Positions 1 through 7,932 of a stretch of 64,000 nt of DNA are shown here, in pieces (the stretch's first letter is position 1; each line of letters begins with the position of its first letter). The notes beneath the pieces were generated by a model. It saw only the letters and a list, made by a program, of their open reading frames with translations. It was not told where the DNA came from and ran no database searches. The position numbers were made by a program, and so were the translations under genes. The stretch comes from Chloroflexota bacterium (GTDB lineage: Bacteria; Chloroflexota; Anaerolineae; Anaerolineales; Anaerolineaceae), in contig JAEKNU010000003.1 of NCBI GenBank assembly GCA_016838895.1, positions 92,707 to 156,706 on the forward strand. Reading direction: 5' to 3'.

Positions 1-609
1 CCAAGTTATGGCATCCTGGGTGCGTTCCATATTTTACCTCCAGCATTGGCCTGGTTATGGCGATTGGTTGCACCTAGAGGATATGATAATCCCAGCATTG
101 TGGATGACGATATCATGAGCAGTGAGGGTGTCGGTTCATACTGGCCATTTGCAACTGGAAAGAAGATCAATCAGGCGAATATTTTGCTTAACCAGTTTAT
201 TGATTATCGCCGTACACGTCATATTCTGATACCAAATCAATATATCGGCGCATGGCATGTTGGCTTTATCCCTGAATGGATCACCCGCGAATATATGGCT
301 CGTAGGGGTGCTTCTCGTTTCCGTCCGGATCAAATTCGTCCTTCTCGCTGTTCGTTGCTGGGCTATGCCATGCATCAACTGCACGTTGAGGGACAACAGG
401 TTGCCCGTTGGTTCCTGCAAGTTAACACACAGCCAGAAGTCGGTGATGAAACCTATGATATTGGTGCGGGTATGTTGTATGATTTCTTCCAATCTTGTCT
501 GCATGATTTCAATAAACAAGAATTAGATCCTGTTGGACTGAAAATTATTCAATGCTGCATGGATAGAGGTTCCGTAACCGATTATGAATCAATCATTCCG
601 GTAAATTAA
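1..609 (+). CDS. C-terminal part of a DUF4914-like protein (5' end outside window)
   Basis: The reading frame is open to base 1 (first residues PSYGILGAF), so the TTG at 46 in the ORF track is not the real start. Only the last 202 residues are present. The segment NPSIVDDDIMSSEGVGSYWPF followed by GKKINQANILL resembles, from memory, the C-terminal end of the DUF4914 family, roughly 600-residue cytosolic proteins of unknown function. No membrane segment or catalytic motif can be named here. A strong hairpin terminator follows 22 bp after the stop, so this is the last gene of its transcript. I am sure it is a real coding end and only moderately sure of the family. Confidence 0.6.
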   Translation, partial: PSYGILGAFHILPPALAWLWRLVAPRGYDNPSIVDDDIMSSEGVGSYWPFATGKKINQANILLNQFIDYRRTRHILIPNQYIGAWHVGFIPEWITREYMARRGASRFRPDQIRPSRCSLLGYAMHQLHVEGQQVARWFLQVNTQPEVGDETYDIGAGMLYDFFQSCLHDFNKQELDPVGLKIIQCCMDRGSVTDYESIIPVN

Positions 610-630
610 TCAGTAGTATTTGAAGATATA

Positions 631-659
631 AGCGCTCAGAATTACCTGAGCGCTTTTTG
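631..659 (+). terminator. Rho-independent terminator after the DUF4914-like gene
   Basis: Perfect 9-bp stem AGCGCTCAG / CTGAGCGCT with a 6-nt loop, followed by TTTTTG. Confidence 0.85.
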
Positions 660-725
660 TTTACGTACTGACATAACCTTTCACCAGATCAGCATGCCAT
701 CTTCACAGGTTCTACATATCTGACA

Positions 726-748
726 TTTATGATTGGATCAATCATAAA
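726..748. promoter_or_regulatory. Perfect palindrome upstream of the Fe-S protein gene, candidate operator
   Basis: Arms TTTATGATTG and CAATCATAAA are perfect inverted repeats separated by GAT. They lie just upstream of the ribosome site of the NapH-like gene. Size and symmetry fit a dimeric helix-turn-helix repressor site. The arms differ from the operator in front of the nearby ArsR gene, so the regulator is unknown. Confidence 0.45.
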
Positions 749-765
749 AACCTGGAGTGGTGAGT

Positions 766-1596
766 ATGGATAAAAACAAAACGAATCGGAAAATAAAAAT
801 CCGCCCATGGATTCAGATTTTCTTCTTTAGTCTGATCGCCTTGATATCAATCAATCATATCCTCGCAGAGGGTGGTGGAGGTATATCCTTTTTGTCCAAC
901 GCCTCATTACATGCTTTATGTCCCTTTGGTGGTGTGGTTAGTTTGTATCAATACCTGACTGTTGGCACAATGGTACAAAAAATTCATGAATCTTCTTTTG
1001 TATTAATGGTACTGGTATTATTTCTCTCAATCCTGTTTGGACCAGTCTTTTGCGGTTGGGTATGTCCATTGGGCAGCATTCAGGAATGGGTTGGAAAATT
1101 GGGGAAACGACTTTTCAAGAGACGCTACAATCATTTCATTCCGCACCGTATTGATCGTTGGCTGCGCTATTTGCGCTATCTCGTACTGGGTTGGGTGGTA
1201 TATATGACTGCTTACAGCGGCGTTTTGATGTTTGCTAATATTGACCCTTACTACGCACTTTTCAATTTCTGGACTGGAGATGTTGCCATCGCTGGCTTGA
1301 TCATTTTGGGCGTTACCCTGACATCTTCTCTGATCGTAGAGCGTCCATGGTGTAAATATGCCTGTCCTTATGGTGCATTGCTTGGCCTGACAAATTTGTT
1401 TCGGGTGTTTGCCATCAAGCGACAGGAAAGCTCCTGCATTCAATGCAATGCCTGTACACGAAATTGCCCAATGAATATTCCCGTAGATACTGTAAAAACG
1501 GTTAGAAATCATCAATGTATCAGTTGCCTTGAATGTACATCTGAAGCAAGTTGCCCTATCCCGGCAACAGTGGATTTGAAAGTAGGAGGAAAATAA
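766..1596 (+). CDS. NapH/CcoG-type polyferredoxin membrane protein
   Basis: Integral membrane iron-sulfur protein of 276 residues. Hydrophobic segments start at about residue 15 (PWIQIFFFSLIALIS). The membrane-linked motifs CGWVCPLG and CKYACPYG are typical of the NapH/NosR/CcoG group. The C-terminus carries ferredoxin-like clusters: CIQCNACTRNCP, and a second group CISCLECTSEASC whose last cysteine is spaced further out than usual. Such proteins pass electrons between a membrane quinol or flavin donor and a periplasmic or cytosolic partner; the partner cannot be told here. I prefer ATG 766 over the GTG at 757 because GGAG at 754-757 sits 8 nt before it. The stop is one base before the next start, so the two genes are cotranscribed. 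Confidence 0.85.
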   Translation: MDKNKTNRKIKIRPWIQIFFFSLIALISINHILAEGGGGISFLSNASLHALCPFGGVVSLYQYLTVGTMVQKIHESSFVLMVLVLFLSILFGPVFCGWVCPLGSIQEWVGKLGKRLFKRRYNHFIPHRIDRWLRYLRYLVLGWVVYMTAYSGVLMFANIDPYYALFNFWTGDVAIAGLIILGVTLTSSLIVERPWCKYACPYGALLGLTNLFRVFAIKRQESSCIQCNACTRNCPMNIPVDTVKTVRNHQCISCLECTSEASCPIPATVDLKVGGK

Positions 1597-1597
1597 G

Positions 1598-2389
1598 ATG
1601 CGTATTCCATCAAAATGGTTAGCTGGCATTACTATATTTTTCATCTTTGGCGGTATCATGGCCAGCACCTGGTTAGGCTGGTGGCAAACAAAGTCAACAA
1701 AAGTACCGGCAAGATTTTCATCTGAAAATTATATCGAGCAATACAATCCGGCTGATATCCGTGGATCATATACCTTTGGTGAAGTAAGTTCACTGTTCAA
1801 TATACCTTTATCAGATTTAAAAATCGCCTTTGCTTTATCTTACGATGACATTTCAATAATACAGTTGAATCAATTAGAAGAAATATTTACGGAGGCAGCA
1901 GATAACGGTAAAGAAATTGGCACCTCATCCGTTCAACTTTTTACCGCATATTACAACAATCTACCCTTTGATGCAATGGATGAATATCTTCCTCAATCTG
2001 CAGTATCCATTTTGCTGGAAAAAGCTCAGCTCAGCGTGGAAAGAATAACTTATCTGGAATCTCATACTGTCAACCTGGATGACTTTGGAATCAATGAGGA
2101 AATTCCAGCGCCAATTCCGGCCAACGAACAAGAAAAACAGGATGAAGGAGCTTCTGTTGAACCAATCCTTACTGAACAAGAACACAGTGAAACAGAAGAC
2201 TATATCATTAAAGGAAATACTACCTTTCGTGAAGTATTGGATTGGGGCGTTTCTGAGGAAACCATCAAAAGTATTTTAGGAAACCCCATGCCAAATCCCC
2301 TCTTTACGGTTAAAGATTATTGTATGCAGGAAGGACTATCATTTGGCAGCATTAAAGCCAGTTTACAACTTGAAGTGCCAGCGAATTAG
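1598..2389 (+). CDS. Membrane-anchored protein with two copies of a TF-x-EV helical motif, function unknown
   Basis: 263 residues. One N-terminal membrane anchor (ITIFFIFGGIMASTWLGWW) precedes a soluble, probably extracytoplasmic domain. Two related stretches are visible: SYTFGEVSSLFNIPLSDLK near residue 57 and NTTFREVLDWGVSEETIKS near residue 207, the second followed by NPLFTVKDYCMQEGLSF. An acidic Pro/Glu-rich linker joins them. From memory, similar stretches occur beside or fused to NapH-like ferredoxins in Anaerolineae and Clostridia, but I know of no function. GGAGG lies inside the last codons of the preceding Fe-S gene, so translation is coupled. A role as accessory or redox partner of that protein is inference. 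Confidence 0.7.
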   Translation: MRIPSKWLAGITIFFIFGGIMASTWLGWWQTKSTKVPARFSSENYIEQYNPADIRGSYTFGEVSSLFNIPLSDLKIAFALSYDDISIIQLNQLEEIFTEAADNGKEIGTSSVQLFTAYYNNLPFDAMDEYLPQSAVSILLEKAQLSVERITYLESHTVNLDDFGINEEIPAPIPANEQEKQDEGASVEPILTEQEHSETEDYIIKGNTTFREVLDWGVSEETIKSILGNPMPNPLFTVKDYCMQEGLSFGSIKASLQLEVPAN

Positions 2390-2403
2390 TAATTTGAATG
2401 CAT

Positions 2404-2438
2404 AAAAAACCACTGCCTTGTATCAGGCAGTGGTTTTC
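2404..2438. terminator. Bidirectional terminator between convergent genes
   Basis: Stem AAAACCACTGCC / GGCAGTGGTTTT, 8-nt loop, with A-run on the left and T-run on the right, so it can serve both the plus-strand membrane gene and the minus-strand arsR gene. Confidence 0.85.
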
Positions 2439-2439
2439 T

Positions 2440-3021
2440 TTATACAGCATCAGCCATTACCCAATATTGTGTGCCATCCTTTGAGCGATCCATCAAGCGA
2501 TACTCGATCAATGCCCGCCGTAAACTGGCAGTATCATCACTGTAGCCTAACAAAATTTCATCCACTTCCTGCCCGGAATAAATTTTCCCTTTCTCAAATG
2601 CCTTAAATACATGATGAACAATGATTGAAAATTTCTTTTCAGCTTTTGGAAAAGCCGTTATCTGTCCCTGGTCATTTAGGAAGGTTTTCAATACTTTTTC
2701 TTCGTATGATAATGGAGATAATTGTTGATGCAACTTTGGCAATACCTCACTACTCAAAATGCGCTGAGACATTTCCTGCAATGTGTCTGTATGCAAGGAA
2801 TAACGATAATAATGGCCTTCAGGAATAGCAGATACCAGCCCTGCTTTTGCCAATCGTGATAGATGATGTGATGTCGTGGAAACACTAACTTCTAACATAT
2901 TGGCGATCTCCTCCACTGTATGAGCTTCTTGTGCAAGAATACCAATAATGCGCAAACGGTTTTGGTCCGCAAGCGCCTTGAAAAAAGTTAATAATGCTTC
3001 GGAATGATCTTGATCGCTCAT
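2440..3021 (-). CDS. ArsR-family regulator with C-terminal DUF2087 domain
   Basis: 193-residue transcription factor. Residues about 5-85 form an ArsR-type winged helix (LLTFFKALADQNRLRIIGIL, then VEEIANMLEVSVSTTSHHLSR as recognition helix region). The second half (KTFLNDQGQITAFPKAEKK, then YSGQEVDEILLGYSDDTASLRR) matches DUF2087 as I remember it, a domain often joined to ArsR heads. No metal-binding cysteine pair is visible in the HTH, so it probably does not sense arsenic-like metals. I chose ATG 3021 rather than the track's 3117: GGAGGT lies 4-5 nt upstream, and the extra residues would be coded by promoter and operator DNA. It has its own consensus promoter with a palindrome at +1, so autorepression is likely. 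Confidence 0.88.
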   Translation of the reverse strand: MSDQDHSEALLTFFKALADQNRLRIIGILAQEAHTVEEIANMLEVSVSTTSHHLSRLAKAGLVSAIPEGHYYRYSLHTDTLQEMSQRILSSEVLPKLHQQLSPLSYEEKVLKTFLNDQGQITAFPKAEKKFSIIVHHVFKAFEKGKIYSGQEVDEILLGYSDDTASLRRALIEYRLMDRSKDGTQYWVMADAV

Positions 3022-3044
3022 TTTACCTCCTATATACATCGTTA

Positions 3045-3066
3045 TATTTCGATAGTTATCGAAATA
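3045..3066. promoter_or_regulatory. Palindromic operator at the arsR transcription start
   Basis: Perfect arms TATTTCGATA and TATCGAAATA with a 2-bp centre. The site begins directly next to the -10 box on the minus strand, so it covers the expected +1. A bound dimer would block RNA polymerase. It also lies 122 bp upstream of the divergent sensor gene at 3188. Confidence 0.75.
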
Positions 3067-3095
3067 ATTATATGGTGGTTTTTTTTGCCTGTCAA
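3067..3095 (-). promoter_or_regulatory. Consensus sigma-A type promoter of arsR
   Basis: On the minus strand: TTGACA (3095-3090), 17-bp spacer, TATAAT (3072-3067). Both hexamers are exact consensus. The start of transcription should fall near 3060, inside the palindrome. Confidence 0.8.
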
Positions 3096-3187
3096 TATAG
3101 TTAACATGAACGCGCAACTTCTACTCCTTGCCAGCGTATATCAGTTGTAAAGAAATAAAATATATATATAAAAAAGAGGAGTTCACT

Positions 3188-3883
3188 ATGGAATGGTTAA
3201 ATAAATATTTCAAGGTGATCACAGAAAAACAAACTTATTTAAACATCGTCTACCTTGCGTTCGCATTTCCTTTGGGGCTGGCATACTTCATCTTCCTGGT
3301 GACAGGATTATCGTTAGGGATCGGTTTAGTAATTATTTGGGTGGGCCTCCTGGTACTACTACTTGTTTATGCCATATGGTACGGTTTGCTGGTGGTTGAA
3401 CGGTACTTGGCCAATCTACTGCTGAATGCTGATATTCCGCCTATGTTAAAACAGGATTTGTCCGGAAAAACCATCTGGCAGAAGTTTACAACCACAATGC
3501 AAAGTCCTGTTACCTGGAAAGGCTTGTTTTTTCTGTTTATGAAATTCCCAATAGGATTATTCTCATTTGTTGTTCTTGTTACATTAGGCAGCATTGCATT
3601 CAGCTTGATATCAGCGCCGATTTATTACAACTGGTTTCCAGCACATGTAAACGTTACCTTCGATCGCCATGCGTTTAATTCTTTCTGGCTGATAGACACC
3701 CTACCAGAAGCGATTGTAATTTGCATTCTCGGATTGTTAATCACACCCTTATTTTTGACGATATTCAATTTTATAGCCACTTTGTCTGCAAAATTTGCAC
3801 AGGCAATGCTATCTGATTCGACACAACCGGTAGATACTATCACAGATGGTGAAGTTCCTGTTGAGATAAATCAAGACAGTTAA
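3188..3883 (+). CDS. Membrane protein with 'putative sensor' domain
   Basis: 231-residue integral membrane protein. It has four or more hydrophobic segments in two pairs: LNIVYLAFAFPLGLAYFIFL, then GLVIIWVGLLVLLLVYAIWY, and a repeat of the pattern from about residue 125 (WKGLFFLFMKFPIGLFSF). The 'FPLGL-YF' / 'FP-GLFSF' repeats are typical of the uncharacterised putative-sensor family found with PadR and ArsR regulators and histidine kinases. A close structural relative is encoded at 49720-50598. I take ATG 3188 (AGAGGAG 7-8 nt upstream); the track's 3128 start has no ribosome site. Divergent from arsR, whose operator lies between them, so it is a probable target of that regulator. Confidence 0.75.
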   Translation: MEWLNKYFKVITEKQTYLNIVYLAFAFPLGLAYFIFLVTGLSLGIGLVIIWVGLLVLLLVYAIWYGLLVVERYLANLLLNADIPPMLKQDLSGKTIWQKFTTTMQSPVTWKGLFFLFMKFPIGLFSFVVLVTLGSIAFSLISAPIYYNWFPAHVNVTFDRHAFNSFWLIDTLPEAIVICILGLLITPLFLTIFNFIATLSAKFAQAMLSDSTQPVDTITDGEVPVEINQDS

Positions 3884-3913
3884 TCATAGATAATTATTCC
3901 CCTCCCTCATGCA

Positions 3914-3949
3914 GAGCTCCCCAGCACCTATGAAATCTGGGGAGTTCTC
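3914..3949 (+). terminator. Hairpin after the sensor gene, weak terminator
   Basis: AGCTCCCCAG pairs with CTGGGGAGTT (one G-U), 12-nt loop. There is no clean T-run, so termination is uncertain. Confidence 0.4.
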
Positions 3950-4075
3950 AACTTTAACACATCAATTTTCAGAAAAGATCAAGCAATTTGGTTAATCCCT
4001 ACCCACAGAAACGAGTACAATGAAGGAACGAAATAATCAAATGAGATGAAGCAAATTAAGCAGAGGAACACAAAT

Positions 4076-4510
4076 ATGAAAAAAGAATTATCCATCATCA
4101 AGGTATTGTTAACAGATTACATCTGCTTCACGGCCTGGCTGGCTCCGTTGGTTTTTCTTATAGCATATATTTTTACACAAGGGAAAATTGAGTCAACATC
4201 GGGTAATTTGTTATATCTCACCATTGGATGTACAGGTGTTGGTTTTATGTTGATTCTCTGGCGTATCTGGCTATTTCGTGATGTATTTGAGAATGGGCAA
4301 ATCGTAGAAGGTCAAATTGCCAAAATTTTCTTTTACCGCTCCAGAGGAACGGTAAAGTTCACATATATTTTCCACGACCAACAATATACCAAGAGCTGTG
4401 TGATCCAGAAATTTGCTCGTAATTTTAGCTATCAGATTGGAGATCGTATCTCAGTTGTGCTAGATCCACAAAACCCCAAACGTGCATTTGTTGTTGAATT
4501 TTACACATAA
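4076..4510 (+). CDS. Small membrane protein with DUF3592-like domain
   Basis: 144 residues. Two hydrophobic segments (about 15-37, TAWLAPLVFLIAYIF; and 50-70, LYLTIGCTGVGFMLILWRIW) are followed by a beta-rich soluble part: VEGQIAKIFFYRSRGTVKFTY, then YQIGDRISVVLDPQNPKRA. The G-x-V-x-Y and D-P-x-x-P-x-x-A pattern resembles DUF3592, whose function is not established. ATG 4076 is preferred over 4046 because AGAGGAA sits 7 nt upstream. It stands alone between the sensor gene and the convergent cbiO. Nothing shows its role. Confidence 0.6.
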   Translation: MKKELSIIKVLLTDYICFTAWLAPLVFLIAYIFTQGKIESTSGNLLYLTIGCTGVGFMLILWRIWLFRDVFENGQIVEGQIAKIFFYRSRGTVKFTYIFHDQQYTKSCVIQKFARNFSYQIGDRISVVLDPQNPKRAFVVEFYT

Positions 4511-4536
4511 CAGTCCTCCCTGAATTCAGTAAAATC

Positions 4537-5244
4537 CTACAATCCATTTTCTGCTAATAATTGATTATTTTCAATCAACTCCGAAGGATCACCATCAGCC
4601 ATGATTTGTCCATGATTCATTAAAACCACCCTGGTGAAACTCTTTTGCGCAAATGCAAGATCATGTGTGGCAACAATCAGTGTTTGAGGCAATGTCTCAA
4701 TCAGGCTGATTAACTTACGACGAGCACGAGGATCTAATCCTGCCGTAGGCTCATCAAAGACTAAAATTTCTGGCTGCATTGCTAATACTGTTGCAATTGC
4801 TATGCGTTTCTTCTCCCCCATACTGAGATGATAAGTGACTCGCTCAGAAAATCCCAGCATCTCCACATCCTTCAGCGCCTGATCCACTCGTTTTTCAATC
4901 TCCATTGGAGATAATCCCATGTAAATGGGTCCGTAAGCAATATCATCAAATACGGTAGGTGAAAATAATTGATCATCCGGCGATTGAAAAACCAGTCCAA
5001 CTTTTGCACGAATCTTTTTTAAATTCGATTTCACCAGTGCATAGCCATTGATATTGATCTCACCCTGCCCTGCATATATCCCATTCAAATGCAGTAATAA
5101 TGTTGACTTACCGGCACCGTTCTGCCCGATTAAGGCGATTTTTTCACCAGCATTAATCGTCAGGGAAATATCCCGTAAAGCCTGATATCCATTCGGATAA
5201 TGATAATTCAAATGATTGATATGAATGATTGCTTCAGGTTTCAT
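4537..5244 (-). CDS. cbiO: Energy-coupling factor transporter ATPase (CbiO/EcfA type)
   Basis: ATP-hydrolysing subunit of an ECF-type vitamin or cobalt/nickel importer, about 235 residues. All ABC motifs are present in order: Walker A GQNGAGKST, Q-loop FQSPDDQLFS (the D-D-Q-L-F is typical of CbiO/EcfA), signature LSMGEKKR, Walker B ILVFDEP, H-loop ATHD. The signature has Met where most have Gly. ATG 5244 lies 4 nt after the cbiQ stop, so coupled translation fits; the track's start at 5268 is a TTG inside cbiQ. No substrate-binding S subunit, CbiM or CbiN is encoded beside it, so the substrate is unknown and the pair may serve S subunits elsewhere. Confidence 0.88.
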   Translation of the reverse strand: MKPEAIIHINHLNYHYPNGYQALRDISLTINAGEKIALIGQNGAGKSTLLLHLNGIYAGQGEININGYALVKSNLKKIRAKVGLVFQSPDDQLFSPTVFDDIAYGPIYMGLSPMEIEKRVDQALKDVEMLGFSERVTYHLSMGEKKRIAIATVLAMQPEILVFDEPTAGLDPRARRKLISLIETLPQTLIVATHDLAFAQKSFTRVVLMNHGQIMADGDPSELIENNQLLAENGL

Positions 5245-5248
5245 TTTT

Positions 5249-6061
5249 TTATCCAAAAAGGTATCCAATCATCAACAGGAACAAACAAAATAATATCCAA
5301 AAGACAATAATCACCTTTTGACGTACTTCCAGTTCTGGTTGAGGCATTAGTCGAATTTCACCATCAAATCCTCGGGAGAGCATCGCAAAATATACCCTTT
5401 CGCTTTGTTCCAATGATTGCACAAATAAACTGCCTGCCATTGATCCAGTGACTTTGGCCTGCCACACCGTATGATTTATCCTGGATTTGTGATGACCGTT
5501 GATATTCACACTGCGTGCTGCCCGGGCACGCATCATGCGCTGTGCTTTATTGACCATTATGGATAAATAACGCCACATCAAGCGGAAAATCATCACAATC
5601 ATTTTAGGTGCCCGGTATACACGCATTGCGTTCAATAAATCCATCATCTGGGTTGTCGCAGCTAATAATATGGCAATATGTACGGAAAACCATGATTTTA
5701 GAAGTATATGAACAAAGCGTTCAATACCGGCAATTGAGATTGTCATTGGCATTTTTAAGAATTCAAATTCAGCAAATACGATTCCATCTGTTGTAAATAA
5801 TATTGGCAATGCCGCCAACAAGAAAGGAATCGCAATTAGTGAACGACTATATAATACCGTAAAAGGAATTTCCGAAGCAATTTGTAATCCTAGAATAGTC
5901 ATAAATAGAAAAAGGAGTACAGGCCAGGCTCCTTGTGGCAACGCTCCAATAAGCACGATTAAAGCAAATGCGGCTGGCAACTTGATACGTGCATCAAGTT
6001 CATGTAAATTGCTTTCAATATCAACATATAAACCAAATGCTGTTCTTGCCGGATTGTTCAT
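5249..6061 (-). CDS. cbiQ: Energy-coupling factor transporter transmembrane protein (CbiQ/EcfT type)
   Basis: 270-residue membrane subunit that links the ATPase to the substrate-capture protein. Hydrophobic segments lie at about residues 28-60, 70-90, 110-130 and 245-268. The cytoplasmic coupling helices carry Arg-rich motifs MMRARAARS and YFAMLSRGFDGE, which match the two Ala-Arg-Gly-type signatures of CbiQ that grip the ATPase dimer. The first has Ser in place of Gly. Start ATG 6061 has TGAGG 6 nt upstream and a promoter (TTGCAA-16-TATAAT) just before. cbiO follows directly. Confidence 0.87.
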   Translation of the reverse strand: MNNPARTAFGLYVDIESNLHELDARIKLPAAFALIVLIGALPQGAWPVLLFLFMTILGLQIASEIPFTVLYSRSLIAIPFLLAALPILFTTDGIVFAEFEFLKMPMTISIAGIERFVHILLKSWFSVHIAILLAATTQMMDLLNAMRVYRAPKMIVMIFRLMWRYLSIMVNKAQRMMRARAARSVNINGHHKSRINHTVWQAKVTGSMAGSLFVQSLEQSERVYFAMLSRGFDGEIRLMPQPELEVRQKVIIVFWILFCLFLLMIGYLFG

Positions 6062-6079
6062 CGTATGCCTCAGGCGCTA

Positions 6080-6107
6080 ATTATACTGCAACTGATTGCA
6101 ATTGCAA
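6080..6107 (-). promoter_or_regulatory. Promoter of cbiQ-cbiO
   Basis: Minus strand: TTGCAA (6107-6102), 16-bp spacer, TATAAT (6085-6080), 19 bp before the cbiQ ATG. A second TTGCAA copy lies directly inside, at 6096-6101. Confidence 0.65.
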
Positions 6108-6249
6108 ATTCGGGCTGCAAACCCAATCTACTTAACACGCCATATGCCTACACGCTGCCCATTAGCTTTTACAATATTTTCTTTATACCTATTTCTTCAA
6201 TAGTACGTTCTTTGGTACAATACCTGAAACAAAGAGTAGAGGAGCATCT

Positions 6250-6885
6250 ATGGCAAAGAGAATTGTTCTGGTTGCTGGTAATATCGGATCAGGAAAGACA
6301 TCTTTAACAGAACGGATTGGTGAACGCATGGGCTGGCGAACTGCTTTTGAATCCGTAGTTGATAATCCGTATTTATCTGATTTCTATGCAGATATGAAAA
6401 CCTGGTCATTCCATCTACAGGTCTTCTTTCTTGGACATCGTGCAAAACAATATCTTGAGTTATGGGAAGATCCCCGATCCGCCATATTGGATCGCAGTAT
6501 TTACGAAGACGCCTATATTTTCGCGCGTGCTTTACATCATATGGGAAATCTTAGTGAAACGGATTATCAATCTTATCGTCAATTATTTGATCTGGTAATT
6601 AATCGTCTTCCTGCACCCGCCTTGTTGGTTTACCTACAAGCCCCTGTACCGATCTTATTGAAAAGAATTCAGCAGCGCGCGCGTTCAATGGAGACCGGAA
6701 TATCAGCAGATTATCTCGAATTACTTGATACCTACTACGCAGATTGGATGCAAAATTTTGATTTGTGTCCGGTACTTACGATCCAAAGTGCTGATCTTGA
6801 TTTCGTTCACAAACCTCAACATTTAGATGTTGTGGTAGAAAAAATCCAGGATAAGTTGTCAGGAAAGGAAAAAATCGTATTTTAA
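6250..6885 (+). CDS. Deoxynucleoside kinase (dGK/dCK family)
   Basis: 211-residue cytosolic enzyme that phosphorylates a deoxynucleoside with ATP for nucleotide salvage. P-loop GNIGSGKT at residues 10-17. The ILDRSIYED segment near residue 79 holds the DRS motif of this family. The lid-like Arg-rich region is LLKRIQQRARSMETG. The length is normal for bacterial dGK/dAK/dCK enzymes; which base is used cannot be read. AGAGGAG precedes the start. It is divergent from cbiQ and closed by a strong terminator, so a single-gene transcript is likely. Confidence 0.85.
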   Translation: MAKRIVLVAGNIGSGKTSLTERIGERMGWRTAFESVVDNPYLSDFYADMKTWSFHLQVFFLGHRAKQYLELWEDPRSAILDRSIYEDAYIFARALHHMGNLSETDYQSYRQLFDLVINRLPAPALLVYLQAPVPILLKRIQQRARSMETGISADYLELLDTYYADWMQNFDLCPVLTIQSADLDFVHKPQHLDVVVEKIQDKLSGKEKIVF

Positions 6886-6919
6886 TGTGTTTTTTACCAA
6901 ACGAATCTGTTAAATACAC

Positions 6920-6951
6920 GAATCGGCTCTTTACAAGCCGATTCTTTTTTC
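6920..6951 (+). terminator. Terminator after the deoxynucleoside kinase gene
   Basis: GAATCGGCT / AGCCGATTC stem, 7-nt loop, then TTTTTT. Confidence 0.9.
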
Positions 6952-6995
6952 TCATAATAGATATATGATAAATGCACACATACGAAGGAAGCGAT

Positions 6996-7877
6996 ATGTT
7001 CAGTGACGACACACAGGTTCTACGAGAAATCTCAAAGAAAATAGAAAAAATACCCCCGTTGCCCAAGATACCCCAACAAGCGATGCAATTGATGATGAAA
7101 TCAGAGTTCAACATGAAAGAGCTATCTGATATCATTTCACAAGATCAAGCATTAACCATCAAGATCCTTCGCTGGGCAAATTCAGCTTACTATGGCATTG
7201 GCAATCCGGTTAATTCCATTCATCAGGCTGTAACTTATTTGGGAGAACATATTATCTGGAGTTTATTATTAACCTCTTCCATATCCTCTGTATTAATGCA
7301 ACCTCTTCCGGGATATGATATGGAAGTCGGCTCTCTCTGGAAACATTCATTACACACGGCTATTATTGCCAGGGAATTAATGATCAAACGCGATGAAAAA
7401 ATGGCCGAAGAAGCATATACTGGTGGTTTGCTTTGTGATATCGGGAAGATCGCCATGGATGTCGCCTGGCAAGAACACAAGGCAGAAAATGTAGATACAG
7501 TCAAAGAAGAGGATTCACCGCTGGACTTCATTTTTGTGGAACAATCCTTATTTGGCATCAACCATACCATCATTGGTTCAAAAATTGCTGAAATATGGGG
7601 GTTTCCAACCACATTTCAGGAAACCATTCGGTATCACCATACGCCTTCCCGATCTGAAAAAAACCCGATCATTACTTCTGCAGTACATATATCTGACGTA
7701 ATTGTAAATTGCCTGGGCATTGGCATTGGCATTGATGGCTTGCAATATTATTTTGAACCTTTTGCTATGCAGCAATTAGGTTTGGATTATAAAGATATTG
7801 TTGATTTCATGGATAATGTGGTGGATTTACTCAAGGAAATTGAAGATTTAATGGGTTTCCCGTTGACATCATCATGA
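6996..7877 (+). CDS. HDOD-domain signalling protein
   Basis: 293 residues, almost all one HDOD domain. Typical opening I-PPLPKIPQQAMQL at residue 21, then LSDIISQDQALTIKILRWANSAYYG (the D-P/Q-A-L...N-S-A-Y signature), and LWKHSLHTAIIARELM with GGLLCDIGKIA in the HD-like part. HDOD proteins act in signal transduction but usually lack the catalytic HD metal site. Here a partial HDxGK-like motif (CDIGK) remains, with Cys in place of His. ATG 6996 is preferred (GAAGGAAG 7 nt upstream) over 6972. It stands alone, with hairpins on both sides. Confidence 0.85.
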   Translation: MFSDDTQVLREISKKIEKIPPLPKIPQQAMQLMMKSEFNMKELSDIISQDQALTIKILRWANSAYYGIGNPVNSIHQAVTYLGEHIIWSLLLTSSISSVLMQPLPGYDMEVGSLWKHSLHTAIIARELMIKRDEKMAEEAYTGGLLCDIGKIAMDVAWQEHKAENVDTVKEEDSPLDFIFVEQSLFGINHTIIGSKIAEIWGFPTTFQETIRYHHTPSRSEKNPIITSAVHISDVIVNCLGIGIGIDGLQYYFEPFAMQQLGLDYKDIVDFMDNVVDLLKEIEDLMGFPLTSS

Positions 7878-7932
7878 TTGCCCAACAAAACATCTCTTTA
7901 TTTGGCAACTCTGATTTATAATTCAGTTATGT

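Noticed and set aside
1027-1668. 213-aa minus-strand ORF
   Set aside because: Antisense to the NapH-like gene, whose cysteine motifs are clear.
4537-6061. Vitamin B12 or cobalt specificity for cbiQ-cbiO
   Set aside because: No CbiM/CbiN, S subunit or cobalamin riboswitch is seen in the window, so the substrate cannot be claimed.
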